Source of the DNA: Enterobacter cloacae
GTDB taxonomy: Bacteria; Pseudomonadota; Gammaproteobacteria; Enterobacterales; Enterobacteriaceae
Length of the DNA stretch: 64,000 nucleotides
Assembly: GCA_014169315.1 (NCBI GenBank)
Contig: AP022133.1
Coordinates: forward strand, 1-64,000
Direction of reading: 5' to 3'
Shown here in pieces: positions 1-15,991 of the stretch (position 1 is its first letter; each line of letters opens with the position of its first letter). Made by a program: the position numbers and the translations under genes. Below the pieces are notes generated by a model. The model had not been told where the DNA came from. It was given only the letters and a program-made list of their open reading frames with translations, and did no database searches.

Positions 1-100
1 AGCAATTCGCACATCCCCCTTTTGCACAGGGTCATGTCGATGTGCGCCAACAATCATGAATATTCAATAGTTTTCTTTTATTGTTCGAGTGGAGTCCGCC

Positions 101-1498
101 GTGTCACTTTCGCTTTGGCAGCAGTGTCTTGCCCGATTGCAGGATGAGTTACCAGCCACAGAATTCAGTATGTGGATCCGCCCATTGCAGGCGGAACTGA
201 GCGATAACACGCTGGCTTTGTATGCGCCAAACCGTTTTGTGCTCGATTGGGTAAGGGATAAATACCTAAATAATATCAACGGATTGTTAAATGATTTCTG
301 CGGATCAGATGTTCCGCAACTGCGCTTTGAGGTGGGAACAAAGCCGGTTACGCAAACCGTTCGTGAAACGGTAAATGTGACCGCACCTGCCCAGGCTGCA
401 CCCGCTCCGGCTCCTCGCGTTGCACCGGCTGCCCGTCCGGGCTGGGACAACGTTCCTGCACCCGCAGAGCCAACCTACCGCTCTAACGTTAACGTTAAAC
501 ACACGTTCGATAACTTCGTTGAAGGTAAATCGAACCAGCTGGCGCGCGCGGCGGCTCGCCAGGTTGCAGATAACCCCGGTGGTGCCTACAACCCGCTGTT
601 CCTTTATGGCGGCACGGGTCTGGGTAAAACGCACCTTCTGCATGCGGTGGGTAACGGCATTATGGCGCGTAAGCCTAATGCGAAAGTGGTGTATATGCAC
701 TCCGAGCGCTTCGTTCAGGACATGGTAAAAGCCCTGCAAAACAATGCGATCGAAGAGTTTAAACGCTATTATCGTTCTGTTGACGCACTGCTGATCGATG
801 ACATCCAGTTCTTTGCGAATAAAGAGCGTTCGCAGGAAGAGTTTTTCCACACCTTTAATGCGCTGCTGGAAGGCAATCAGCAGATCATTTTGACCTCAGA
901 TCGTTATCCAAAAGAGATCAACGGTGTTGAAGATCGCCTGAAATCCCGTTTTGGCTGGGGCCTGACCGTGGCGATCGAGCCACCGGAGCTGGAAACCCGC
1001 GTGGCGATCCTGATGAAAAAAGCCGATGAGAACGACATTCGCCTGCCGGGTGAAGTGGCGTTCTTCATTGCCAAGCGTCTGCGCTCCAACGTGCGTGAGC
1101 TGGAAGGGGCACTGAACCGCGTTATCGCCAATGCCAACTTCACCGGTCGTGCGATCACCATCGATTTTGTGCGTGAAGCGCTGCGTGATTTACTGGCATT
1201 GCAGGAAAAACTGGTCACCATCGACAATATTCAAAAGACGGTGGCCGAGTACTACAAAATCAAAGTGGCAGATTTGCTGTCTAAACGTCGTTCCCGCTCG
1301 GTGGCGCGCCCGCGTCAGATGGCGATGGCGCTGGCAAAGGAGTTAACCAACCACAGTTTGCCGGAGATCGGCGATGCGTTTGGTGGCCGTGACCATACGA
1401 CCGTGCTGCACGCTTGTCGTAAGATTGAGCAGTTACGCGAAGAAAGCCACGACATAAAAGAAGATTTTTCCAATTTAATCAGAACATTATCATCGTGA
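101..1498 (+). CDS. dnaA: Chromosomal replication initiator protein DnaA
   Basis: This is the AAA+ initiator that binds DnaA boxes at oriC, opens the duplex and loads DnaB helicase. The 465-residue product (467 in E. coli) has the N-terminal interaction domain, a Pro/Ala-rich linker near residues 90-115, Walker [10 protein letters not shown], Walker B LLIDDIQF and the C-terminal DNA-binding signature [15 protein letters not shown]. An in-frame GTG lies 12 bases upstream at 89, but the GTG at 101 gives the conserved N-terminus MSLSLWQQC and sits six bases after a GGAG. dnaN follows after four bases, so the two are probably co-transcribed. Confidence 0.98.
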   Translation: MSLSLWQQCLARLQDELPATEFSMWIRPLQAELSDNTLALYAPNRFVLDWVRDKYLNNINGLLNDFCGSDVPQLRFEVGTKPVTQTVRETVNVTAPAQAAPAPAPRVAPAARPGWDNVPAPAEPTYRSNVNVKHTFDNFVEGKSNQLARAAARQVADNPGGAYNPLFLYGGTGLGKTHLLHAVGNGIMARKPNAKVVYMHSERFVQDMVKALQNNAIEEFKRYYRSVDALLIDDIQFFANKERSQEEFFHTFNALLEGNQQIILTSDRYPKEINGVEDRLKSRFGWGLTVAIEPPELETRVAILMKKADENDIRLPGEVAFFIAKRLRSNVRELEGALNRVIANANFTGRAITIDFVREALRDLLALQEKLVTIDNIQKTVAEYYKIKVADLLSKRRSRSVARPRQMAMALAKELTNHSLPEIGDAFGGRDHTTVLHACRKIEQLREESHDIKEDFSNLIRTLSS

Positions 1499-1502
1499 CG
1501 CT

Positions 1503-2603
1503 ATGAAATTTACCGTTGAACGTGAACATTTATTAAAACCGCTGCAACAGGTGAGTGGCCCATTAGGTGGCCGCCCAACGCTGCCTATTCTCGGAAACCT
1601 GCTGCTTCAGGTCGCGGACGGTACGCTGTCGCTGACCGGCACAGACCTGGAAATGGAAATGATCGCGCGCGTTACGCTGTCTCAGCCGCATAATGCGGGC
1701 GCGACCACTGTTCCGGCACGTAAATTCTTTGATATCTGCCGTGGGTTGCCGGAAGGCGCTGAAATCGCCGTGCAGCTGGAGGGCGACCGCATGCTGGTGC
1801 GCTCTGGCCGCAGCCGTTTCTCCCTCTCCACGCTGCCTGCAGCAGACTTCCCGAACCTGGATGACTGGCAGAGTGAAGTTGAATTCACCCTGCCGCAGGC
1901 GACGATGAAGCGTCTGATTGAAGCCACGCAGTTCTCAATGGCGCACCAGGACGTTCGTTACTACTTAAACGGCATGCTGTTTGAAACCGAAGGTGAAGAG
2001 CTGCGTACCGTGGCAACAGACGGCCACCGTCTGGCGGTCTGTTCTATGCCAATTGGCGACTCACTGCCAAACCATTCGGTGATCGTACCGCGTAAAGGTG
2101 TGATTGAGCTGATGCGTATGCTCGACGGCGGAGACACTCCGCTGCGCGTGCAGATTGGCAGCAACAACATCCGCGCACACGTGGGTGATTTTGTCTTCAC
2201 ATCGAAGCTGGTTGACGGTCGCTTCCCGGATTATCGCCGCGTATTGCCGAAGAACCCGGACAAAACGCTGGAAGCGGGCTGCGATAGCCTCAAGCAGGCT
2301 TTTGCCCGTGCAGCAATCCTCTCCAATGAGAAATTCCGCGGCGTGCGTCTGTATGTGAGCGAAAACCAGATCAAAATCACCGCCAACAACCCGGAGCAGG
2401 AAGAGGCAGAAGAGATTCTGGACGTCACCTACGCCGGGGCTGAGATGGAAATTGGCTTTAACGTCAGCTACGTGCTGGACGTGCTGAATGCACTGAAATG
2501 CGAAAATGTGCGCATTCTGCTGACCGACTCCGTATCGAGCGTACAGATTGAAGATGCAGCCAGCCAAAGCGCGGCGTATGTTGTCATGCCAATGAGACTG
2601 TAG
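1503..2603 (+). CDS. dnaN: DNA polymerase III sliding clamp, beta subunit
   Basis: This encodes the ring-shaped processivity clamp that tethers DNA polymerase III and many other DNA-handling proteins to DNA. At 366 residues it has the same length as E. coli DnaN and ends in the typical MPMRL, which forms part of the partner-binding pocket. It lies four bases after dnaA. In K-12 the recF start follows the dnaN stop almost directly; here 147 bases intervene and carry a long palindrome, so translational coupling to recF is unlikely. Confidence 0.98.
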   Translation: MKFTVEREHLLKPLQQVSGPLGGRPTLPILGNLLLQVADGTLSLTGTDLEMEMIARVTLSQPHNAGATTVPARKFFDICRGLPEGAEIAVQLEGDRMLVRSGRSRFSLSTLPAADFPNLDDWQSEVEFTLPQATMKRLIEATQFSMAHQDVRYYLNGMLFETEGEELRTVATDGHRLAVCSMPIGDSLPNHSVIVPRKGVIELMRMLDGGDTPLRVQIGSNNIRAHVGDFVFTSKLVDGRFPDYRRVLPKNPDKTLEAGCDSLKQAFARAAILSNEKFRGVRLYVSENQIKITANNPEQEEAEEILDVTYAGAEMEIGFNVSYVLDVLNALKCENVRILLTDSVSSVQIEDAASQSAAYVVMPMRL

Positions 2604-2633
2604 TGAAAAATATCGGGCTATCTTACTTGCCAT

Positions 2634-2709
2634 TTTCAACCTGGGCTGTGCTCGCCCCTGTCACGTACTTCGTGTACGCTCCAGGGTCTGTGCGCAGTCC
2701 GCGTTGAAA
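2634..2709. repeat. ERIC-like imperfect palindrome between dnaN and recF
   Basis: The arms TTTCAAC (2634-2640) and GTTGAAA (2703-2709) are exact inverted repeats. Inside them further pairing is broken by mismatches, and the centre is a short hairpin in which ACGTAC faces GTACGC around TTCGT (about 2663-2679). The layout is that of a mobile intergenic palindrome in the style of ERIC, but the bases are not those of classical ERIC. No second copy was seen in this window. Confidence 0.6.
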
Positions 2710-2750
2710 CTGGCTGCGCCGATTACGCCCTGGCCCGAAGAAACCCAGAT

Positions 2751-6264
<3,514 letters not shown>

Positions 6265-6270
6265 GCCGTT

Positions 6271-6336
6271 TTTCCCCTCACCTTAACGACACTTTTCGCC
6301 CTCGCCCCTTTGGGGAGAGGGCAGGGTGAGGGGAAA
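6271..6336. repeat. REP-like nested palindrome downstream of gyrB
   Basis: The outer arms TTTCCCCTCACC (6271-6282) and GGTGAGGGGAAA (6325-6336) are perfect complements, and an inner hairpin GCCCTC...GAGGGC spans 6298-6322. The CCCTCACC / CCCTCTCCC family recurs in this window near 10190, 47110, 48450, 57830 and 59180. Its position just after a stop codon suggests a role in mRNA 3' end stability or termination. Confidence 0.75.
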
Positions 6337-6459
6337 TAATTCAGTGCAAAAGAGGAATCCCCTCCTCAAATCCCATCCCCCTTTATCCCCGACTCTTTTA
6401 CTGTTTTTTGAGCGGAATCGCGTTAGCATGAGCCCAGACTTATTCAATCCGGGGATCTC

Positions 6460-7272
6460 ATGGCCATCAAACTCATTGCAATCGATATGGACGGCACGCT
6501 GTTGCTACCAAACCACACCATCTCTCCTGCCGTTAAAAACGCGATTGCCGCTGCACGCGCAAAAGGTGTCAATGTGGTGCTGACTACTGGTCGTCCGTAT
6601 GCGGGCGTGCACAGTTATCTGAAAGAGCTGCACATGAATAAGCCGGGTGATTACTGCATTACCTACAACGGTGCGCTGGTGCAGAAGGCGGCTGATGGCA
6701 GCACAGTTGCGCAAACCGCGCTGAGTTATGACGATTACCTGTTCCTGGAAAAACTGTCCCGCGAAGTGGGTTCTCACTTCCACGCGCTCGACCGCAATAC
6801 CCTTTATACCGCTAACCGCGATATCAGCTACTACACCGTGCATGAGTCTTTTGTCGCGACCATTCCGCTGGTGTTCTGCGAAGCCGAAAAAATGGACCCG
6901 GATACGCAGTTCCTGAAGGTGATGATGATTGACGAGCCTGAGATCCTGGATAAAGCCATTGCCCGAATTCCGGCAGACGTGAAAGAGAAGTACACCGTGC
7001 TGAAAAGTGCGCCGTACTTCCTCGAAATCCTCGATAAACGCGTCAATAAAGGCACGGGTGTGAAATCGCTGGCCGATGCGTTGGGTATCAAACCCGATGA
7101 GATCATGGCGCTGGGCGATCAGGAAAACGATATTGCGATGATCGAATATGCAGGCATGGGCGTAGCGATGGATAATGCCATCTCGTCGGTGAAAGAAGCG
7201 GCCAATTTTGTCACCAAATCCAACCTGGAAGACGGCGTTGCTTACGCGATTGAGAAGTTTGTGCTGAACTAA
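6460..7272 (+). CDS. yidA: HAD-family sugar phosphatase YidA
   Basis: YidA belongs to the Cof/IIB branch of haloacid dehalogenase-like phosphatases; E. coli YidA dephosphorylates sugar phosphates such as erythrose 4-phosphate. The 270 residues match E. coli exactly in length. The nucleophile motif DMDGTLL is at residues 9-15, TTGRP near 44 and the metal motif GDQENDIAM near 216. The ATG is preceded by GGGGATCTC. It stands alone between the gyrB repeat and yidR. Confidence 0.95.
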   Translation: MAIKLIAIDMDGTLLLPNHTISPAVKNAIAAARAKGVNVVLTTGRPYAGVHSYLKELHMNKPGDYCITYNGALVQKAADGSTVAQTALSYDDYLFLEKLSREVGSHFHALDRNTLYTANRDISYYTVHESFVATIPLVFCEAEKMDPDTQFLKVMMIDEPEILDKAIARIPADVKEKYTVLKSAPYFLEILDKRVNKGTGVKSLADALGIKPDEIMALGDQENDIAMIEYAGMGVAMDNAISSVKEAANFVTKSNLEDGVAYAIEKFVLN

Positions 7273-7285
7273 TACCTCGCTTGCT

Positions 7286-7318
7286 ATACCCTGATGCGAT
7301 AACCGCGTATCAGGGTAT
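7286..7318 (+). promoter_or_regulatory. Perfect hairpin at the yidR ribosome binding site
   Basis: ATACCCTGAT (7286-7295) and ATCAGGGTAT (7309-7318) form a 10-bp perfect stem with a 13-base loop. It ends four bases before the yidR ATG and lacks a T-tract, so it is not a simple terminator. The only ribosome-site-like bases, CAGGG, lie in the right arm, so the stem could gate yidR translation. Confidence 0.5.
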
Positions 7319-7322
7319 CCTC

Positions 7323-8552
7323 ATGAAACAAATCACCTTCGCTTCCCGCCATCACCAGCTCACCAATACCAATACCTGGACACCTGACAGCCTCTGGCTT
7401 GCCTATGACGTCCGTCCATCCGGGGCGTCGTTCACCGGTGAAACGATTGAGCGAGTCAATGTCAGTACGGGCGAGGTTGAGGTGATCTACCGTGCTACTC
7501 ACGGTGCGCATGTTGGCGTGGTGACCGTTCATCCCGAGGAAGACAAATACGTCTTTATCCACGGCCCGGAAAACCCCGATGCTGAATGGCAGTACGATTT
7601 TCACCATCGTCAGGGGGTGATTGCACAACACGGCCAGGCCACGAATCTGGACGCAATGGATATCACCGCACCTTACACTGCGGGGGCGCTGCGCGGCGGC
7701 AGCCATGTTCACGTCTTTAGCCCGAACGGGCGGTTCGTTAGCTTCACGTATAACGACCATGTGCTGCATGAGTGCGATCCAAAACGTGATTTACGCAACG
7801 TTGGTGTGGCGGCTCCATACGGTCCGGTAACGCCGCAGGGGGGGCATCCTCGTGAATATGCAGGCACTTTCTGGAGCGTGCTGGTGAGCCGTACAACGCC
7901 GGTTCCACAGCCGGGCAGCGATGAAATCAACCGTGCTTACGAAGAGGGGTGGGTGGGTAACACCCGGCTGGCGTTTATTGGTGATACTTTGTCGACGCAG
8001 GGTGAAAAAGTGCCTGAGCTGTTTATTGTTGGGTTGCCGACAGATGAGCAGGGCTGGAAATGTGCAGGTGATGCGCCGTTACAGGGAACGCCGGAGACGA
8101 TGCCTGCACCGCCAGCGGGCGTCATGCAACGTCGCTTAACCTTTACCCATCAGAACCGCTATCCGGGGCTGGTGAACGTACCGCGCCACTGGGTGCGCAG
8201 TAATCCACAAGGAACACAGCTGGCGTTTCTGATGCGCGATGATAACGGCATTGTGCAGTTGTGGCTCATCTCACCTGAAGGGGGTGAGCCGCGTCAGTTG
8301 ACCCGTCACGATAGCGGTATTCAGTCGGCGTTTAACTGGCACCCATCCGGGAACATGCTGGGATTTGTGCTGGAAAACCGAATTGCCTGCTGTGATGCCG
8401 AAACCGGAGAGGTGACGTTTTTGACGTCCGATCACGGCAACCCACCGTCTGCCGACGCGGTGGTGTTTTCTCCGGATGGGCGCTTTATTGCCTGGATGGA
8501 AGAAACAGACGGTTTCCGCCAGCTGTGGCTAACGGAAACCGCGCAGAATTAG
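7323..8552 (+). CDS. yidR: YidR, WD40-like beta-propeller protein
   Basis: The protein matches E. coli YidR (415 residues), whose function is not known; here it is 409 residues. The C-terminal half has TolB/PD40-like propeller repeats, for example FNWHPSGNMLGFVL and VFSPDGRFIAWMEE. No signal peptide is visible, so it is probably cytoplasmic. An in-frame start exists at 7281, but the ATG at 7323 gives the conserved MKQITF. Its 3' end overlaps the 3' end of the convergent yidQ by four bases. Confidence 0.92.
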   Translation: MKQITFASRHHQLTNTNTWTPDSLWLAYDVRPSGASFTGETIERVNVSTGEVEVIYRATHGAHVGVVTVHPEEDKYVFIHGPENPDAEWQYDFHHRQGVIAQHGQATNLDAMDITAPYTAGALRGGSHVHVFSPNGRFVSFTYNDHVLHECDPKRDLRNVGVAAPYGPVTPQGGHPREYAGTFWSVLVSRTTPVPQPGSDEINRAYEEGWVGNTRLAFIGDTLSTQGEKVPELFIVGLPTDEQGWKCAGDAPLQGTPETMPAPPAGVMQRRLTFTHQNRYPGLVNVPRHWVRSNPQGTQLAFLMRDDNGIVQLWLISPEGGEPRQLTRHDSGIQSAFNWHPSGNMLGFVLENRIACCDAETGEVTFLTSDHGNPPSADAVVFSPDGRFIAWMEETDGFRQLWLTETAQN

Positions 8553-8878
8553 CGTGGAGGCATCTCAGCTGGTGGGATAACGGAGTTGGTGGCCAGATTA
8601 TCCTTCTCGCTTTTCTCTACGCGCGAGCGCACGGAGTTATCCGTGCGGAACATGTCCCACGGCAGAAGCAGAGTATCTGCTACTGCTGTGAATGGCATAT
8701 CCAGGATGACCAGAGATTTGGTTCCCCAGTTTGTATCGTCATCGGAAATCATTGCCGTACTGGCACGGGTCCCCGGATATGTTCCTTCTTTACCGCCGGT
8801 GTGAGACATCACGCTCGAACACCCGCAAAGTAAAACCACCCCGCTGAACATCGTCAGCTTTATCAGAACATTTTTCAT
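8549..8878 (-). CDS. yidQ: YidQ, small outer-membrane-type lipoprotein
   Basis: This small lipoprotein matches E. coli YidQ (110 residues; DUF1375). It has a basic N-terminus, a hydrophobic stretch and a lipobox ending LLCGC, followed by the conserved block SSVMSHTGGKEGTYPGTR. Three tandem in-frame starts exist (GTG 8884, ATG 8881, ATG 8878); 8878 gives MKNVLIK and the best spacing from a GAG. The function is unknown. It is convergent with yidR. Confidence 0.9.
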   Translation of the reverse strand: MKNVLIKLTMFSGVVLLCGCSSVMSHTGGKEGTYPGTRASTAMISDDDTNWGTKSLVILDMPFTAVADTLLLPWDMFRTDNSVRSRVEKSEKDNLATNSVIPPAEMPPR

Positions 8879-9060
8879 CATCACTCAGTCATCGTTAATG
8901 GCACTGCATAGACCTGCAACTCAGGGTTATAGCGAGCCTTATCCAAAATGGATAGCGCGAAAACCCCGCACTGTGGCAGCCATCGCAATTTAACCCTTTG
9001 TGCTGTTGTCCCAGTCTATGCGACAACCGGTAAAGTGCAAAAAAATCTCGCACAGATACG

Positions 9061-9088
9061 CTTGAAATACCCGGATCCAGACCCATTT
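9061..9088 (+). promoter_or_regulatory. Sigma-32 heat-shock promoter of ibpA
   Basis: CTTGAAA (9061-9067) and CCCATTT (9082-9088) are separated by 14 bases, a close match to the RpoH consensus. The stretch 8885-9060 between yidQ and this promoter holds nothing else that I can identify. Confidence 0.85.
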
Positions 9089-9094
9089 TAATAA

Positions 9095-9195
9095 GGTAAC
9101 CCGATAACGAACACGCCTGATGGGTGTTCGGGGGCGCAATGGCCTGTCCATGATGGAAGGCTACAATTTCTCGCTGATTTCAGGAGTTTTAATTT
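9095..9195 (+). promoter_or_regulatory. ROSE-type RNA thermometer leader of ibpA
   Basis: About 100 bases of leader are rich in self-complementary segments. The last hairpin brings TCGCT (9171-9175) against the AGGAG ribosome site (9182-9186), the hallmark of ROSE elements, which melt at heat-shock temperature and free ibpA translation. The assignment rests on position and this motif; the exact fold was not computed. Confidence 0.75.
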
Positions 9196-9606
9196 ATGCG
9201 TAATTTCGATCTTTCCCCGTTATACCGTTCTGCAATTGGTTTTGACCGCCTGTTTAACCATTTAGAAAATAACCAAAGCCAGAGCAACGGCTACCCTCCA
9301 TACAATGTTGAGCTGGTTGACGAAAATCACTACCGCATCGCGATTGCTGTCGCCGGTTTTGCAGAAGGCGAACTGGAGATCACCGCGCAGGACAACCTGC
9401 TGGTGGTGAAAGGTTCCCATACGGCTGAGCAGAAAGAACGTACCTACCTTTACCAGGGCATTGCCGAGCGCAACTTTGAACGCAAGTTCCAGTTAGCCGA
9501 GAACATTCATGTTAAAGGCGCAAACCTGGTTAACGGCCTGCTGTTTATCGAGCTGGAACGCGTGATCCCGGAAGAGAAAAAACCGCGCCGTATCGAAATT
9601 AACTGA
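9196..9606 (+). CDS. ibpA: Small heat-shock chaperone IbpA
   Basis: IbpA is a small heat-shock protein that coats aggregating proteins and hands them to DnaK and ClpB. The 136 residues (137 in E. coli) contain the alpha-crystallin domain ([12 protein letters not shown]...[10 protein letters not shown]) and a C-terminal IEIN tail. It is the first gene of ibpA-ibpB, under a sigma-32 promoter and a thermometer leader. Confidence 0.97.
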   Translation: MRNFDLSPLYRSAIGFDRLFNHLENNQSQSNGYPPYNVELVDENHYRIAIAVAGFAEGELEITAQDNLLVVKGSHTAEQKERTYLYQGIAERNFERKFQLAENIHVKGANLVNGLLFIELERVIPEEKKPRRIEIN

Positions 9607-9741
9607 TTACGCGGGTCGCCGTCGCGGCTCACCCAGAATTGCTTGCCGAACCGGGAGCATATGCGAATCCATGAGGATTTGCAGGAACAACTGCGCACAA
9701 AAATAACCTGCGCTTACTCGCTTCTTAGAAGGAGAATTACC
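9607..9741 (+). promoter_or_regulatory. ibpA-ibpB intergenic leader, probable second thermometer
   Basis: Just before ibpB the string CTTCTTAGAAGGAG (9721-9734) can fold so that CTTCT pairs with AGAAG, masking the ribosome site GAAGGAG. E. coli ibpB also has a temperature-responsive leader, so I infer the same here. No promoter is evident in the interval. Confidence 0.5.
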
Positions 9742-10170
9742 ATGCGTCATAATGACTTATCCCCTCTTCTGCGTCAGTGGATTGGCTTTGATAAGCTGGC
9801 TAACGCCCTGCAAAGCACCACCGAGCAACAGACATTTCCGCCGTACAACATTGAAAAAAGCGATGACAACCACTACCGCATCACGCTGGCGCTGGCCGGG
9901 TTCCGTCAGGAAGAGCTGGACATTCAGCTCGACGGTACGCGTCTGACCGTGAAAGGGATGCCGGAAAAACAAGAAACCGGGACAAAATGGCTGCATCAGG
10001 GGCTGGTTATTCAGCCGTTTAGCCTGAGCTTTACCCTCGCAGATAATATGGAAGTCTCCGGCGCGACGTTTACCAACGGGCTGCTGCATATCGACCTGAC
10101 CCGCAACGTACCGGACGCCATCGCTCCGCAGCGTATCGCCATTAGCGAGCGCCAGGCATTGAACAGCTAA
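9742..10170 (+). CDS. ibpB: Small heat-shock chaperone IbpB
   Basis: IbpB is the partner of IbpA and helps refolding from mixed aggregates. The 142 residues equal the E. coli length and show the alpha-crystallin domain ([12 protein letters not shown]...[10 protein letters not shown]). An open frame extends upstream to 9643, but ATG 9742 follows GAAGGAG at good spacing and gives the conserved [12 protein letters not shown]. The operon ends at a strong terminator. Confidence 0.97.
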   Translation: MRHNDLSPLLRQWIGFDKLANALQSTTEQQTFPPYNIEKSDDNHYRITLALAGFRQEELDIQLDGTRLTVKGMPEKQETGTKWLHQGLVIQPFSLSFTLADNMEVSGATFTNGLLHIDLTRNVPDAIAPQRIAISERQALNS

Positions 10171-10187
10171 ACGTGTGCGGGCTGGTG

Positions 10188-10222
10188 CCCTCACCCCCGG
10201 CCCTCTCCCACTGTGAGAGGGT
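10188..10222. repeat. REP-like element after ibpB
   Basis: The segment reads CCCTCACCCCCGGCCCTCTCCC followed by a short GAGAGGG arm, a partial copy of the same palindrome family found after gyrB. It lies between the ibpB stop and its terminator. Confidence 0.65.
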
Positions 10223-10232
10223 GTACACACTA

Positions 10233-10260
10233 AAAACGGTCACCTTCGGGTGACCGTTTT
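10233..10260 (+). terminator. Rho-independent terminator of ibpAB
   Basis: AAAACGGTCACC and GGTGACCGTTTT form a perfect 12-bp stem around the stable loop TTCG, followed by GCTTTT. Runs of A and T on both sides let it act in both directions. Confidence 0.9.
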
Positions 10261-10360
10261 GCTTTTACCTTCGGTTTTTTTGTGCGCCATCGCCCATACA
10301 ACCGCTTCCGGCTCTGAGAGAATCCTGAGTATAACTAAGGTTATGCACAGGAAGTGGATC

Positions 10361-12022
10361 ATGAGTGATATCGCGTTAACTGTTAGCGTGTTGGCCCTGG
10401 TCGCGGTGGTCGGACTGTGGATTGGCAATATCAAAATCCGTGGCGTCGGGTTTGGGATTGGCGGGGTACTGTTCGGCGGAATTTTTGTCGGTCATTTCGC
10501 TGATCAGCTTGGGCTGGTGCTCAGTACCGAAATGCTGCACTTTGTCCAGGAGTTCGGCCTGATCCTCTTCGTGTATACCATCGGTATTCAGGTGGGGCCG
10601 GGTTTTTTCGCTTCTCTTCGGGTCTCCGGGTTACGGCTGAATCTGTTTGCCCTCGGCATTGTGGTGATGGGGGGGCTGGTCACCGCTATCCTGCATAAAC
10701 TTTTCAATATTCCGCTTCCTGTGGTACTGGGGATCTTCTCCGGCGCGGTCACCAATACGCCAGCGCTTGGTGCGGGCCAGCAAATTCTGCGCGATTTGGG
10801 TATCTCTCCCGACGTCGTCGACCAGATGGGGATGAGCTATGCGATGGCCTACCCGTTCGGTATTTGCGGCATTCTGCTCTCAATGTGGCTGGTACGCGTG
10901 CTGTTTCGTATCAACGTTGAGAAAGAAGCGAAAGATCATGAAACCACACTGACCAACGGCCATGCGCTGATCAAAACCATTAATATTCGGGTGGATAACC
11001 CCAACCTGAACAATATGGCGATTCAGGACGTCCCGATCCTGAACAGTGCCAATATCATCTGCTCTCGCCTTAAACGTGACGAAATACTGATGGTGCCCGC
11101 ACCTGGCACCATTATTCAGCTGGGTGATTTACTGCATCTGGTCGGGCAGCCGATGGATTTGCACAACGCGCAGCTGGTGATTGGCCAGGAGGTTGATACC
11201 TCACTCTCGACGCGCGGAACCGACATGCGCGTCGAGCGCGTTGTGGTCACCAATGAGCAGGTTCTTGGCAAAAAAATACGCGATCTGCAGGTAAAAGAGC
11301 GTTATGACGTCGTGATCTCCCGCCTTAACCGCGCGGGCGTCGAGCTGGTTGCCAGCCCGGAAGCCAGCCTGCAGTTTGGTGATATTCTCAATCTGGTTGG
11401 GCGGCCTTCCTCGATAGATGCTGTGGCGGATATGGTGGGCAACGCCCAGCAAAAACTCCAGCAGGTGCAGATGCTGCCAGTGTTTATCGGTATCGGGCTT
11501 GGTGTATTGCTCGGTTCGATTCCGCTGTATGTGCCGGGGTTCCCGGTGGCGCTCAAGCTGGGGCTGGCGGGCGGGCCGCTGATTATGGCGCTGATCCTCG
11601 GGCGTATCGGCTGTATCGGTAAGCTCTACTGGTTTATGCCACCCAGCGCGAACCTGGCACTGCGCGAGCTGGGCATTGTGCTGTTCCTTGCGGTCGTCGG
11701 GCTTAAGTCAGGTGGTGATTTTGTTAACACGTTGGTTCAGGGCGAAGGGATGAGCTGGGTTGGCTACGGGATATTTATTACCGCCATTCCACTGCTCACG
11801 GTGGGCATTCTGGCGCGGATGTTCGCCAAAATGAACTACCTGACGCTCTGCGGCATGCTGGCTGGCTCCATGACCGACCCGCCAGCGCTCGCTTTTGCCA
11901 ATAACCTGCACGCCACCAGCGGCGCGGCGGCGCTGTCTTACGCCACGGTCTATCCGCTGGTGATGTTCCTGCGCATTATCACCCCACAGCTACTGGCGGT
12001 GCTGTTCTGGGGGATGAGTTAG
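10361..12022 (+). CDS. yidE: YidE, AspT-type putative transporter with RCK/TrkA_C domains
   Basis: YidE is an inner-membrane protein of the aspartate:alanine-exchanger-like family; its substrate is unknown. The product is 553 residues, as in E. coli. Two blocks of membrane helices (about 1-180 and 390-553) flank two soluble TrkA_C regions near 200-370 (for example [18 protein letters not shown]). ATG 10361 yields [13 protein letters not shown]; the longer frame from 10250 would start inside the ibpAB terminator. Its last 33 bases overlap the 3' end of yidP on the other strand. Confidence 0.93.
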   Translation: MSDIALTVSVLALVAVVGLWIGNIKIRGVGFGIGGVLFGGIFVGHFADQLGLVLSTEMLHFVQEFGLILFVYTIGIQVGPGFFASLRVSGLRLNLFALGIVVMGGLVTAILHKLFNIPLPVVLGIFSGAVTNTPALGAGQQILRDLGISPDVVDQMGMSYAMAYPFGICGILLSMWLVRVLFRINVEKEAKDHETTLTNGHALIKTINIRVDNPNLNNMAIQDVPILNSANIICSRLKRDEILMVPAPGTIIQLGDLLHLVGQPMDLHNAQLVIGQEVDTSLSTRGTDMRVERVVVTNEQVLGKKIRDLQVKERYDVVISRLNRAGVELVASPEASLQFGDILNLVGRPSSIDAVADMVGNAQQKLQQVQMLPVFIGIGLGVLLGSIPLYVPGFPVALKLGLAGGPLIMALILGRIGCIGKLYWFMPPSANLALRELGIVLFLAVVGLKSGGDFVNTLVQGEGMSWVGYGIFITAIPLLTVGILARMFAKMNYLTLCGMLAGSMTDPPALAFANNLHATSGAAALSYATVYPLVMFLRIITPQLLAVLFWGMS

Positions 12023-12736
12023 CAAATCTTCCGGGTGGATACGCCGCAGATGGTAGTCCACCTGGTAATCACTGGTATTACGGAACATCACGGAATAATT
12101 GAGAAACTCGCCGCTGTCGCTGTAGGAAAGAGAGGTGATCCGCAGCAGCGGCGTTTGTTCCGGCAGGTTCAAATAACGAGCCAGTTGTTTATCCGCCAGC
12201 ACCGGCGTCAGGCTCTCATAGTTGCCGCTGATGGTGATCCCGCACTCCTTCTCAATGTAATCAAACTTTGACCCTTCAAGATGTGCCAGCGAGAGGTTGC
12301 GAAACAGCTTCACGGGCATAAAACTGTCCTCCAGCATCAGCGGTTTTCCCTCCACGTAACGTACCCGCCGCGAAAAGTAGATCCGTTCATCCACCTGAAT
12401 CCGCAGCTGGCTGGCAATAGCAGGTGGCGCGGGCATCACCTCGAACTGTAATACCTTGCTCTGCACCTCTTTCCCCTGCTGGCGCAGCACCTCCACCAGC
12501 CCGGTCAGATTGGTGGTTTCATGGTGGACGTCCTTGCGCGACACAAACGTTCCGCTGCCGTGTCGGCGCTCAACCAGCCCCCAGCTCACCAGCAGATCCA
12601 GTGCCTTGCGAATGGTCATCCGCGCCACGCCGAACTCCAGCGCCAGTGCTTTCTCTCCAGGCAGTGGACTGCCGACGTTATAGTCTGATGAATTCAGCCG
12701 GAGCCGCAACCGGTCGGCAATAGATTTGTAGATCAC
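11990..12736 (-). CDS. yidP: GntR/HutC-family regulator YidP
   Basis: This 248-residue regulator has an N-terminal winged helix ([26 protein letters not shown]) and a C-terminal UTRA ligand domain, the layout of the HutC branch of GntR. It matches E. coli YidP (238 residues). It is divergent from glvCA, so control of the alpha-glucoside genes is the natural inference. The start is GTG at 12736. A direct repeat in the shared upstream region may be its operator. Confidence 0.9.
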   Translation of the reverse strand: MIYKSIADRLRLRLNSSDYNVGSPLPGEKALALEFGVARMTIRKALDLLVSWGLVERRHGSGTFVSRKDVHHETTNLTGLVEVLRQQGKEVQSKVLQFEVMPAPPAIASQLRIQVDERIYFSRRVRYVEGKPLMLEDSFMPVKLFRNLSLAHLEGSKFDYIEKECGITISGNYESLTPVLADKQLARYLNLPEQTPLLRITSLSYSDSGEFLNYSVMFRNTSDYQVDYHLRRIHPEDLLTHPPEQHRQ

Positions 12737-12852
12737 AAGTAGACCTCTGTGCGCTTATTGGGGCGTGGGTTGCGTCTTAACATGTCCACATTTACATCAA
12801 AAAGTAGACCTTACTGACCAAATTAAAACCATGAATGCGATCACGAATCGCA
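12737..12852. promoter_or_regulatory. yidP-glvC control region: direct repeat and palindrome
   Basis: AAGTAGACCT occurs twice, at 12737-12746 next to the yidP start and at 12802-12811, 65 bases apart. Further on, TGCGAT-cacga-ATCGCA (12836-12852) is a perfect inverted repeat. The spacing of the palindrome is one base too long for a CRP site. Either element could bind YidP; the sequence alone does not say which. Confidence 0.45.
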
Positions 12853-12958
12853 GCGGCACGTCATGTTTGCTCTGCAGTAAATTCTTATGCTCACGTCAGG
12901 CCAGCAAAAAACCATAAAGGCCTCTACCCCCTACAGGTTGTTACGTGAGGATTTAAAG

Positions 12959-15900
<2,942 letters not shown>

Positions 15901-15908
15901 TCTGCCTG

Positions 15909-15930
15909 ACCGGCATCATCTGATGCCGGT
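15909..15930 (+). terminator. Terminator after glvA
   Basis: ACCGGCATCA and TGATGCCGGT form a perfect 10-bp stem with a two-base loop, followed by CTCCTTGTCTTT. Confidence 0.8.
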
Positions 15931-15991
15931 CTCCTTGTCTTTGTCGATTTACGCTATGCTGAAACCTGCTTGCTGACGACAAGGAACCTTC

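Noticed and set aside
1..100. Replication origin or DnaA boxes before dnaA
   Set aside because: No TTATCCACA-like 9-mer is visible in the 100 bases available.
8525..8833. Open frame of 102 codons on the plus strand after yidR
   Set aside because: It lies entirely antisense to the lipoprotein gene yidQ, which has a clear lipobox and known orthologue.
12836..12852. CRP site before glvC
   Set aside because: The palindrome TGCGAT-cacga-ATCGCA has a five-base centre; CRP sites need four between TGTGAT-type arms, and both arms carry C in place of the key T.
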